DNA from: Xanthobacter oligotrophicus
Lineage (GTDB): Bacteria > Pseudomonadota > Alphaproteobacteria > Rhizobiales > Xanthobacteraceae
Assembly (NCBI RefSeq): GCF_008364685.1
Contig: NZ_VTTL01000010.1
Location: 1-64,000 of the forward strand
Length of the DNA stretch: 64,000 nucleotides
Reading direction: 5' to 3'
Shown here: positions 11,195 to 18,301 of the stretch, piece after piece
Numbering within the stretch: the stretch's first letter is position 1
Layout of the letters: each line of letters opens with the position of its first letter
Position numbers and translations under genes: made by a program
Notes under the pieces: model-generated
Databases searched by the model: none
What the model was told of the DNA's origin: nothing
Seen by the model: only the letters and a program-made list of their open reading frames with translations

Positions 11195-11362
11195 CTATCT
11201 GGCGAAGGGATCAATCTCCCAGACGATCTGGGAGGCATCGCCGTCGAATTCGTCGGCCGGCACGACCGAGAGGCTGCCGTCGCCGGCGCGAAAGATCACG
11301 ATGACGACCATCAGGGTCTTGGCAAGGCTGAGGGCGAAGGCCTGCGCATCGGTAGAGGACAT
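11195..11362 (-). CDS. Small hypothetical protein
   Basis: A 55-residue acidic protein starting MSSTDAQAFALSLAKTLM and ending with EIDPFAR. CAGGAG lies 9 bases upstream of the ATG at 11362. The N-terminal half is a possible amphipathic or membrane helix (LAKTLMVVIVIF) and the C-terminal half looks like a short beta-rich domain. It is 137 bases downstream of no other minus-strand gene and its role is unknown. Confidence 0.45.
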   Translation of the reverse strand: MSSTDAQAFALSLAKTLMVVIVIFRAGDGSLSVVPADEFDGDASQIVWEIDPFAR

Positions 11363-11747
11363 GGGGTCCGGCTCCTGCTCGAAGCGGAGGACCATCCCCC
11401 GCTGACAGGCGCCCGATTGGTCCGGCCGATGGCCGCAATCACCGCGACGGCGAAGCGGAGCGGCGGCACGCGGTGCGTAGCCGACCCCTTGCGGGTTGAT
11501 GGCGTCAGGCCCTCGGCCGGACCAAGGATCAGCGCAAAAAAAGCGGGGGTGGATGGTCGCTCGAAGATCGGCAGGTGCGGCCGTCTCCCTGCATAAGCTG
11601 ACTCTGGAGGCTTTGTTCAGCTACACGTCTGATGAGTACAGGTCCTGCTCGTCAGTCCGGTGAAAATCGATAATGGAGCCAGCACTTTCATGAGAAACGT
11701 TCAGGGCTCGTGAAATTCGATTCCGATGGTCGAGAAGGGGGCAGCGC
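11363..11747. other. Gap without a recognisable gene
   Basis: About 385 bases between a small hypothetical gene and the end of the DUF2493 gene. Composition drifts from GC-rich to more balanced near 11600-11720. I see no convincing open frame, RNA gene or repeat. The string GGAGGCTTTGTTCAGCTAC near 11606 faintly recalls an IS end but has no partner that I can find. Confidence 0.35.
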
Positions 11748-12671
11748 TCATGCGCCGCCTGACCCGAACCGATAGACCGGGATGCCGAGCTTGCGGGCCT
11801 TGTCGGCGAGGTTGTCCTGGATGCCCGTGCCGGGGAAGATAATGACCCCGATGGGCATGACCGAGAGCATCTGGTCGTTGCGCTTGAAGGGGGCGGCCTT
11901 GGCGTGCCGTGTCCAGTCGGGCTTGAACGCGACCTGCGGCACCTTACGGGCATCGGCCCAGCAGGCGGCGATCCTCTCGGCACCCTTGGGCGAGCCACCG
12001 TGCAGCAGCACCATGTCAGGGTGCTTCGCGCGGACCTGATCGAGCTTCGCCCAGATGTGCGTGTGGTCCATCGTGTCGCCGCCGGAAAAGGCGATCTTCG
12101 GACCTGTGGGCATCATCACCTCGGTCTCAGCCCGCCTGCGGGCGGCGAGGAAATCGCGGCTGTCGATGAGGGCTGCGGTGAGGTGCCGATGGTTCACCAG
12201 GGATCCGGAGCGCGGGCGCCAGGCTGAGCCGGTGTGCCGTTCGAAGGCATCGGCAGCCTCGTCGCGCATCAGCTCGAAGGTGTTGCGGCGTTCCATGAGG
12301 CTCTGGCCCTCGGCGATGAGTCGCTCCAGCTCCGCCGAGCGCACCTCGCTGCCGTCCTGTTCCTGCTGGCTGCGGCGCTGGCCTTGCTCGTTGTCGTCAA
12401 GGGTGCCCGAGATACGGCCGGCGGCACGGTGGAAGAGATGGACGGTCGACCACAGGAGATCGGGAAGGTCCGGCTCGAGGCGAGTGTCTTGCAGCGTCGC
12501 GATGAGGGCATCGAAGATGTCGGCAATTGCGCCGGTGATGCGGTCGGCATCGGGAAGCGGCCGCGGATCCGTTTCGTCGTCCGAGGGACGGTAGCCATAG
12601 AGCTGAAGTTCCTGCAGCAGGTGATCGGTGGGAGAGGAAGCGTGGCGGGGTCCGTCGTGCTCGGTGCTCAT
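11748..12671 (-). CDS. DUF2493 (SLOG-superfamily) protein of plasmid/ICE type
   Basis: A 307-residue protein. The N-terminal two-thirds are helical and charged, with ERLIAEGQSLMERRNTFELM. The C-terminal third is the DUF2493 domain: KIAFSGGDTMDHTHIWAKLD, LLHGGSPKGAERIAACWAD and GVIIFPGTGIQDNLADKAR, with the glycine-rich turns of a Rossmann-like nucleotide-binding SLOG fold. GGAG precedes the ATG at 12671. Such proteins are common beside Toprim, ParB-like and DUF932 genes on rhizobial plasmids and integrative elements, exactly the order seen here. Its ligand is unknown. Confidence 0.8.
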   Translation of the reverse strand: MSTEHDGPRHASSPTDHLLQELQLYGYRPSDDETDPRPLPDADRITGAIADIFDALIATLQDTRLEPDLPDLLWSTVHLFHRAAGRISGTLDDNEQGQRRSQQEQDGSEVRSAELERLIAEGQSLMERRNTFELMRDEAADAFERHTGSAWRPRSGSLVNHRHLTAALIDSRDFLAARRRAETEVMMPTGPKIAFSGGDTMDHTHIWAKLDQVRAKHPDMVLLHGGSPKGAERIAACWADARKVPQVAFKPDWTRHAKAAPFKRNDQMLSVMPIGVIIFPGTGIQDNLADKARKLGIPVYRFGSGGA

Positions 12672-13010
12672 GGGAGGCTCCGTCGGTTGGACCGCAGCCT
12701 TGCGGCCTTCATGGCGACGAAGCCGGCGGGCGGGACGGACCTGCACCCCGCGGGAAGCGCGGGGCCGGAGCGTGAGCGGAGGATGGCGAAGGCCGGGGAT
12801 TTTGCTTCGCGATGGAACGCCGCGTGTCGGGGCCCTGCGACGCCTGCGTCGTGGGGAAACACCGGCGACGGAAAATCACCGGCCGGAGCCATTGCCGGTC
12901 CGGGACGACTGCCGGCCGATCGCCCTCTGGAAGGCCTGGCTGCGGGTTCTCTGTCGGCGGTGGGTATCAGAGCGTGGCGGAAGAGCATTCCCGCTCGCAG
13001 CCACTCCAGA
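12672..13010. other. 339-base intergenic region with hairpins
   Basis: It separates the Toprim gene from the DUF2493 gene, both on the minus strand. CCCCGCG-GGAAG-CGCGGGG (12746-12764) is a perfect 7-bp hairpin about 75 bases upstream of the DUF2493 start. CGGCCGGAG and GCCGGTCCGG repeats follow. No gene was found. It probably contains the promoter and leader of the DUF2493 gene. Confidence 0.4.
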
Positions 13011-14048
13011 TCATGGGCTCGTCACGGACAAGCGGGCGACGTCCTCGGGAGCAAGCTGACATCGGAGTTGCGCCCGCAAGGCGTCAACGCCAAAGGCGCG
13101 CAGATCTTCGTTGAAGTCGCCAAGCGTCGGCGAGAGCACGATGGCCTCGATCCCGGTGGAGTTCGCTCGTGCAATGAGGCTGTCCCGTGCCCTGTTGCCG
13201 GCCGGATCGGTGTCGCGGGCGATGTAGAGCCGCCGTAGCCCGGGTGGAAAGGCGATGGCGGAAAGGTGGGCGGCCGAGAGCGCCGCTGCCGTCGGGAGGC
13301 TTGGCAACACGCCGCGGAGGGAAAGGATCGTCTCGATGCCCTCTCCGGCAGCCATCACGTCATCAACTCGGCCGAAGCGAACGGCATGCTCCAGCAGGTG
13401 ACCTATGGCCCGCCGGGGCGTGGCGATTGCCGCCTTGTCCGATCCGTCCGGAGCGAGCCACGTCCGGTGGATGCCCATGATCCGTCCCCTGAGGTCGGTG
13501 ACGGCAGCGATCATGGCCGGCAGGGGTTGAATGGGCCCGTGCGCAGCCGGGCGATAGAAGCAGCGAGGATGAAAGCGCAAGCTTCCGGTTTCGTGCAAAG
13601 CCGAGATGCCGCGGGTCCGCAGATACGCCTCTACGATTGTGCCCGAAATCGGCTCTGCAGCGGCGAACAGCCGTCGTGCCGAGATGACCGGATCACGTGA
13701 GGAACATTGCTTTCCGCCATGAGGAGCTTCCGCGTCTGGTGAGATTGGTGGAAGGCGCAGAAATGCTTGAGCCTCTGCGACCACATCGGTGAAGTTGAGC
13801 AGGCCCCGGCTTTCGCGGATCACGTCGAGGAGGTCGCCGTGCTCGCCCGTGGCAGCGTCGGTCCATTTTCCGGCTGGGCCCTTCGCGGTGTCCGTCAGCC
13901 GCACGAACATGGAGCGGCCGGGAGAGTTGCGAACATCGCCGACCTGCCAATAGTGCCCCTGCCGTCGGCCCGCGGAGAGATAATGGCGGCAGACTGCCTC
14001 CGCCTGCCGCCCCAACTGCCGGGCCAGATCATGGGTCACATCCGTCAT
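13011..14048 (-). CDS. Toprim-domain protein (primase/helicase-like, mobile-element type)
   Basis: A 345-residue protein. The N-terminal part (YWQVGDVRNSPGRSMFVRL, then GPAGKWTDAATGEHGDLLDV) resembles the zinc-less primase-like domain in plasmid Toprim proteins. The C-terminal half has the Toprim signatures AAGEGIETILSLR (conserved Glu) and LYIARDTDPAGNRARDSL (Asp-x-Asp). These domains bind Mg2+ in primases and topoisomerases. ATG 14048 is used because the upstream extension is low-complexity. It is preceded by a large hairpin and the ParB-like gene. Its role is probably in replication or maintenance of a mobile element. Confidence 0.8.
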   Translation of the reverse strand: MTDVTHDLARQLGRQAEAVCRHYLSAGRRQGHYWQVGDVRNSPGRSMFVRLTDTAKGPAGKWTDAATGEHGDLLDVIRESRGLLNFTDVVAEAQAFLRLPPISPDAEAPHGGKQCSSRDPVISARRLFAAAEPISGTIVEAYLRTRGISALHETGSLRFHPRCFYRPAAHGPIQPLPAMIAAVTDLRGRIMGIHRTWLAPDGSDKAAIATPRRAIGHLLEHAVRFGRVDDVMAAGEGIETILSLRGVLPSLPTAAALSAAHLSAIAFPPGLRRLYIARDTDPAGNRARDSLIARANSTGIEAIVLSPTLGDFNEDLRAFGVDALRAQLRCQLAPEDVARLSVTSP

Positions 14049-14066
14049 GGGGACGCTCCAAGAAAA

Positions 14067-14124
14067 TGGCCCGCCGTCCGGGCCACGCGATAGGGGGGAT
14101 CGCGGAGCCACAGACGGCGGGCCA
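14067..14124 (-). promoter_or_regulatory. Nested hairpin between ParB-like and Toprim genes
   Basis: Perfect 12-bp arms TGGCCCGCCGTC (14067-14078) and GACGGCGGGCCA (14113-14124) enclose a second stem, CGCGAT (14086-14091) and ATCGCG (14099-14104), with a 7-base G-rich loop. It fills most of the 92-base spacer and ends 19 bases before the Toprim ATG. It could be a leader structure, processing site or attenuator. There is no T-run. Confidence 0.6.
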
Positions 14125-14140
14125 GGTTGCCCGGGGAGGA

Positions 14141-16204
14141 TTATTCGGCAGCGATCGAGGAGGAGATCGCTTCGGGCTCCTCAGTGTCGGCGAGGTCTTC
14201 GCTGTCGGCCATGGCCGTTTCGCCGTCGGTCTCCGCCGTTTCCTCGCCGACGGTGTCCAAGGGCTGGGTCCGCAGCGCCTCCGGGAGCCAGCCGCTGTCG
14301 GCGAGGAGGGTCTCGGCCTCCCGGGCCATGTCGCCCTTCTTGAGGTGGGCGATCCGCTCGGCCGGGCGCTCCCCCTTGGCCTCGGTCACCGCCTGCAGGA
14401 TGCGGGCCTTGGTGACCCTGCCGAGGAAGGTGTCCACCGTGGGCTTCCATCCGACGGCTGCCATGTCGAGCGACACCGCCTGCGCCAGCCTATCGGCATG
14501 GGCGAAGGCGCGGGGACGGCGGTTCCAGGCCTCATGCACCGCATTGACCGAGAGGCTCACCACATGGGCGAACAGTGCGGCCCGGCTGTCGTGGTCCCAC
14601 CCGCTCAAGGTGTCCCAGAGCGTGCCCGGCTCCTTCGGCAGAGCCTTGGCCCAGCTCTCATGCCGGACACGAATGGACTCGGCGGAGACGCTGTCATTGA
14701 GGCCCGGCGCCTGGGCATTGAACGAGACGCTCTTGAGATCGAGCTCAAGGCAGCTGTCCGAGCCATAGGCGTAGAAAGCTTTCAGCGTCAGGGCATGGAC
14801 CGCGGCAAGGAAGGCGACGTCAGGCTGCTCGCCCAGCGAATGGCGCAGGCCGAGGGTGCGGTGGGTGGTCAGCTCCGTGAGCAGCCGGTCGGAGATGGGG
14901 GTGAGGCCGTCCTCCTCCTCGGGCTCGCCAGGAGCATCGCCTGCTGCCGCCTCCTGCCGAGGGGATGAGGCCACGAGGTTGGCACCGTCGGTCTCGATGG
15001 AAGGGTCATGGTCCTCCTCGACCGGCACCTCGTCCTCCGGGCGGACGAAACCCCGTTCCACCCGGAGCTTTCCATCCTGTGCGATGCTGACGAAGGCGCC
15101 GGCCCGGGCGACCTCCGCCGGATCGAACGCGAGAGGACGCGCTTCGAAGGCCTCCAGCATCGCCTCGAGTGCCCCGAGCCGCGCGTCGACCTCTTCGGGA
15201 AGCTCGTCGACATCGGCATGTTCTTCGGACAGACGATCGTATTCCCCCTGGGCTGCCTCCCGCGCAGCCTCCTCCGCTTCGGTCAAATGCATGGGCTCGC
15301 CCCGCAATTGGCGTAGGCCATAGGTGTGGCCATAGGCGAAGTCCGGCGCGACCTCGATCCACTTCCAACCCTCGCTCCGGATCACGTCGGCCTCGGCGAC
15401 GAGCTTCTCGGCCACCATCCGGTCGACGAGGGGCACATCCTGCAGCCAGCCACCGTCATCGCCCTGGAACAGGTCGCGCAGCACCGTGCCGCCGGCCATC
15501 TCGTAGGCCTCGATGCCGATGAAGCGGGCCCGCTTGTCGGATGCCCGCACCGCGCCCTCCGTCAGCATGCGCCGGATGACATAGGGCTGCTTGTCGTAAG
15601 CTTGGGCGAGACGCTCCAGCACCTGCTCCTGCCGTTCATGGTCGCCCGATACGGTGAAGGCCATGAGCTGGTCGAGGGTGAGGCCATCCTCGGCATAGGT
15701 GTCGAGGAGCGTCGGAGAGAGCGAGGCGAGCTTCAGCCGCTGCTTCACCACCGCGACCGAGACGAAGAAGGCGGCGGCGATCTCCTCCTCGGACTGGCCC
15801 TTCTCCCGCAGAGCGAGAAAGGCACGGAACTGGTCGAGGGGATGGAGCGGCGCGCGCTGGACATTCTCGGCGAGGGAATCCTCCTCGGCGATGCCGCCCT
15901 CACGGACAATGCATGGCACCGGGGCCGTCCTGGCGAGGCGCTTGCGCTTCACCAGCAGCTCCAGCGCCCGATAGCGCCGCCCGCCGGCCGGGATCTCATA
16001 CATGCCGGTCTCGACGCCGTCGGGATCGACCACGGCTCGGACATTGAGGCCCTGGAGCAGGCCGCGCCGGGCGATGTCCTCGGCGAGTTCCTCGATGGAG
16101 ACGCCCGCCTTCACCCGGCGGACGTTGGCCTGACTCAGCACCAGCTTGTTGAAAGGGATGTCGCGGGAGGACGAAAGGGTGATCTTCTGAACGGCCGTGG
16201 CCAT
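14141..16204 (-). CDS. ParB/RepB/Spo0J-type nuclease-domain protein (plasmid/ICE type)
   Basis: A 687-residue protein. The N-terminal ParB/sulfiredoxin domain is visible as NKLVLSQANVRRVKAGVSIEELAEDIARRGLLQGLNVR, with PAGGRRYRALELL and EEDSLAENVQRAPLHPLDQ. The helix-turn-helix-like EEEIAAAFFVSVAVVKQRLKLA follows. The long C-terminal part is acidic and poorly conserved (Glu-rich 320-420 and the last 50 residues). This architecture is typical of large ParB-like proteins on alphaproteobacterial plasmids and ICEs and differs from chromosomal ParB of about 300 residues, with no ParA alongside. It has a structured leader shared with the DUF932 gene. Confidence 0.85.
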   Translation of the reverse strand: MATAVQKITLSSSRDIPFNKLVLSQANVRRVKAGVSIEELAEDIARRGLLQGLNVRAVVDPDGVETGMYEIPAGGRRYRALELLVKRKRLARTAPVPCIVREGGIAEEDSLAENVQRAPLHPLDQFRAFLALREKGQSEEEIAAAFFVSVAVVKQRLKLASLSPTLLDTYAEDGLTLDQLMAFTVSGDHERQEQVLERLAQAYDKQPYVIRRMLTEGAVRASDKRARFIGIEAYEMAGGTVLRDLFQGDDGGWLQDVPLVDRMVAEKLVAEADVIRSEGWKWIEVAPDFAYGHTYGLRQLRGEPMHLTEAEEAAREAAQGEYDRLSEEHADVDELPEEVDARLGALEAMLEAFEARPLAFDPAEVARAGAFVSIAQDGKLRVERGFVRPEDEVPVEEDHDPSIETDGANLVASSPRQEAAAGDAPGEPEEEDGLTPISDRLLTELTTHRTLGLRHSLGEQPDVAFLAAVHALTLKAFYAYGSDSCLELDLKSVSFNAQAPGLNDSVSAESIRVRHESWAKALPKEPGTLWDTLSGWDHDSRAALFAHVVSLSVNAVHEAWNRRPRAFAHADRLAQAVSLDMAAVGWKPTVDTFLGRVTKARILQAVTEAKGERPAERIAHLKKGDMAREAETLLADSGWLPEALRTQPLDTVGEETAETDGETAMADSEDLADTEEPEAISSSIAAE

Positions 16205-16219
16205 GGGATATTTCTCCGC

Positions 16220-16293
16220 GACGGGCGGCCAGAGAACCTCTCTCTGGCCTCCAACCCGTCACGAAGGACGGCGCCGCCCTCTTCCTCTGAGGG
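16220..16293 (-). promoter_or_regulatory. Two-hairpin leader of the ParB-like gene
   Basis: Plus-strand coordinates: outer arms GACGGG (16220-16225) and CCCGTC (16255-16260) enclose GGCCAGAGA (16227-16235), loop ACCTC, TCTCTGGCC (16241-16249). A second hairpin CCCTC/GAGGG (16277-16281, 16289-16293) lies upstream in the transcript. The outer arm is 15 bases from the ATG. The same layout occurs before the DUF932 gene with different inner-stem bases, implying a conserved RNA or protein-binding structure. Confidence 0.6.
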
Positions 16294-16377
16294 CAGCGCC
16301 GCAGAACCGATGATCCGGAAATCCGGAACAACACGAAGCCGGAGACACGACATTCCGCATCTCCGGCTTCGCGGATC

Positions 16378-17571
16378 TCAGACGGCGCGGTCGAGGAGTT
16401 TCTTCGCCCGCGCCTCCAGATCGAGGCGGGCATCCTGGTGGGGCTTGTCCCGGGCCACGGCCGTGATGCCCTGCACGAAGTCGAAGATGCTCTCCGGCTT
16501 GCGACCTTCTTCGGCCAGCACGGTCTCGATCACCTTCTGCGTCTCCGCCTTGGAGAAGCCCTTGCGGCGCAGGAACTCGGTGCGGTCCTCGTCGGTGCGC
16601 GCCACGATGCGCTCGCGTGCCGCCTTGATGCCGTTGACGAAGGGCATGGGGGAGGAGTTAGCAAAGCGCTCCAAAGCCGGCGCCGCCTGATGGGCGAACC
16701 GAGATGCGGCATACTTGGAGTGCCGGATGGTGATCTCCTCGAAATCCTCGACGCCCCACAGGTTGCGGTTCTGGCAGACGGCCCGCAGGTAGAAGCTGGC
16801 GATCCCCAGCGTCTTGGCGCCCACCTCCGAGTTCCAGCAATAGAAGCCCCGAAAAAACAGGTCCGGAGAGCCGTCCGGCAGCCGGCCAGCCTCGATGGGA
16901 TTGAGATCATCCACCAGGAACAGGAAGACGTCCCGATCCGAGGCGTAGAGCGTGGTGGTGTCCTTGGTGATGTCGACGCGGGGATTGTAGATGCCTGTCG
17001 ACCAGTCGAGCACACCCGGCACCTTCCAGCGGGTGTCGCCGGTGCCATTGCCGGCGATGCGGCGCACGGCATCCACCAGCTCGTGGTCGTAGATGCGGCC
17101 GTAGTCGGGACCGGTCACGGCCCGTAGCTCGACGCGGCCGTCCTCCACCTCCAGCGTCTTCACCTGCTCAGCGCGGTGCGTCAGCAGGCCGTGCTGCAGA
17201 TTGATGCCGGCGAGCGGAGCCGGGAGTTGCCGCAGGTAGGCCGCCGGCGCGCCGATGAGGCTTGCAAGCTGGCCGAAGCTCCAGTGGGTCGGCGCAACAG
17301 GAGCCTCCGTCCCCGGCAGCGCGAGCGTCAGCCGGTCCGGCGCCTCTCGGCTCGCTTTGACGCGGATAGCCGCGCTCTCCACCGTCCGGGTCCGGCTCCG
17401 GTCGGACCGGCCGCGCACCGCGCCATACAGCTCCGACAGGGACAGATAGCGTTCGTCCGCCGGCCGGGAGAACCACTCCGACGACACGCGGCCGACGCGC
17501 TCGCCGCGATTGACATCCACCTTATACCCGCCGCTCGGATCACCGCGGGCGTCCAGAACCTGTTCGTTCAT
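16378..17571 (-). CDS. DUF932 protein (phage/plasmid-like protein)
   Basis: A 397-residue protein beginning MNEQVLDARGDPSGGYKVDV. Recognisable DUF932 segments are THWSFGQLASLIGAPAAYLRQ, RAVTGPDYGRIYDHELVDAV, DVFLFLVDDLNPIE, FFRGFYCWNSEVGAKTLGI and a conserved FYLRAVCQNRNLWG. DUF932 proteins occur on plasmids, phages and integrative elements and are often next to ParB-like genes; their activity is unknown. ATG 17571 is preferred over 17586 because GGAG then sits 9 bases upstream. Its leader matches that of the ParB-like gene, so the two are likely regulated together. Confidence 0.85.
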   Translation of the reverse strand: MNEQVLDARGDPSGGYKVDVNRGERVGRVSSEWFSRPADERYLSLSELYGAVRGRSDRSRTRTVESAAIRVKASREAPDRLTLALPGTEAPVAPTHWSFGQLASLIGAPAAYLRQLPAPLAGINLQHGLLTHRAEQVKTLEVEDGRVELRAVTGPDYGRIYDHELVDAVRRIAGNGTGDTRWKVPGVLDWSTGIYNPRVDITKDTTTLYASDRDVFLFLVDDLNPIEAGRLPDGSPDLFFRGFYCWNSEVGAKTLGIASFYLRAVCQNRNLWGVEDFEEITIRHSKYAASRFAHQAAPALERFANSSPMPFVNGIKAARERIVARTDEDRTEFLRRKGFSKAETQKVIETVLAEEGRKPESIFDFVQGITAVARDKPHQDARLDLEARAKKLLDRAV

Positions 17572-17586
17572 GGGATCGTTCTCCAT

Positions 17587-17660
17587 GACGGGCGCCGGCA
17601 GCCTCTCTCCCGGCAGTCAACCCGTCACGGAAAACCGGTCCACCCTCTGACTCTTGAGGG
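17587..17660 (-). promoter_or_regulatory. Two-hairpin leader of the DUF932 gene
   Basis: GACGGG (17587-17592) pairs with CCCGTC (17621-17626), enclosing GCCGG (17594-17598) and CCGGC (17610-17614). A second hairpin CCCTC/GAGGG lies at 17643-17647 and 17656-17660. The outer arm is again 15 bases from the start codon. The loop sequence CCTCTCTC is shared with the ParB-like leader while inner-stem bases differ, so pairing seems to be preserved. Confidence 0.6.
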
Positions 17661-17758
17661 GCGTTGCGGGGGCTCCCCGCTCGATGGGGTCGGCCGAGAC
17701 CTGGCTCGGCCGCAGGGGAAGGCTTTCCCCTAGCAGCGTCACATCAGAAGAGCCGGAT

Positions 17759-18280
17759 TCATTCAGGCCGGCTCGGGAACAGGAGATAGATCCAGTCGGC
17801 GCAAGCCGCCAGGATCTTCAGCGCCATGCCGGGGGAATGAATTTCAGCGCTGCCGTGGGACAGACCATTACGTAATGCGATAAGCGCCTCGACAGGATCG
17901 GCCATCAGCATGCTGCCCTCGACCATTGGCGGCAACGCGCCCGTTTTGCGTGCTCGATCGACCAGATTGCGCAGCGTGCCGCGTGCGTCTCCACCATGCC
18001 CACTCAAACGAAATTTGAGCGCTAGCTCGAAAGCTCCGAATGCTTGGATTTCTCCCACCACGAAGAGATCGTAGTCAAAAAAGGCGTAAAGCATGATGCT
18101 ACGCGCTCTGTCGAAGGCCTTTTGAACCTCTACGGGTGCCGCACCCTTCAAGCCGACATCAACTATTCCGGCATGATGGTCTCGAAGCGTCATTCGACGC
18201 GCGACATCTTGCTCAATAACATAGAGGTCAGCGAACCGGGGATCGGGCTCGAGAAGGGAGTCGAATGGCTTGAGAGACAT
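17759..18280 (-). CDS. HEPN-like protein, last gene of the SIR2-HerA operon
   Basis: A 173-residue all-helical protein. Residues 137-142 are RNGLSH inside LIALRNGLSHGS, matching the R-N-x3-H form of the HEPN ribonuclease motif. Upstream helices (ARSIMLYAFFDYDLFVVGE, then AFELALKFRL) look like the HEPN helical bundle. HEPN proteins are RNases in many toxin-antitoxin and anti-phage systems. It starts 21 bases after the HerA stop on the same strand, so it is probably co-transcribed. The GC content is visibly lower than in flanking genes. The HEPN assignment rests on motif and predicted helices only. SIR2-HerA systems as usually described have two genes, so this third member is unusual. Confidence 0.65.
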   Translation of the reverse strand: MSLKPFDSLLEPDPRFADLYVIEQDVARRMTLRDHHAGIVDVGLKGAAPVEVQKAFDRARSIMLYAFFDYDLFVVGEIQAFGAFELALKFRLSGHGGDARGTLRNLVDRARKTGALPPMVEGSMLMADPVEALIALRNGLSHGSAEIHSPGMALKILAACADWIYLLFPSRPE

Positions 18281-18301
18281 GGGGCAGATGGCTCCTCTGA
18301 G

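Noticed and set aside
11600-11640. IS end sequence GGCTTTGTTCAGC
   Set aside because: It is a weak resemblance to IS inverted repeats, with no partner copy or transposase nearby.
12668-12988. 106-codon minus-strand frame upstream of the DUF2493 gene
   Set aside because: Composition is Arg/Pro/Ala-rich with no ribosome binding site or recognisable motif, and it covers a hairpin-rich spacer.
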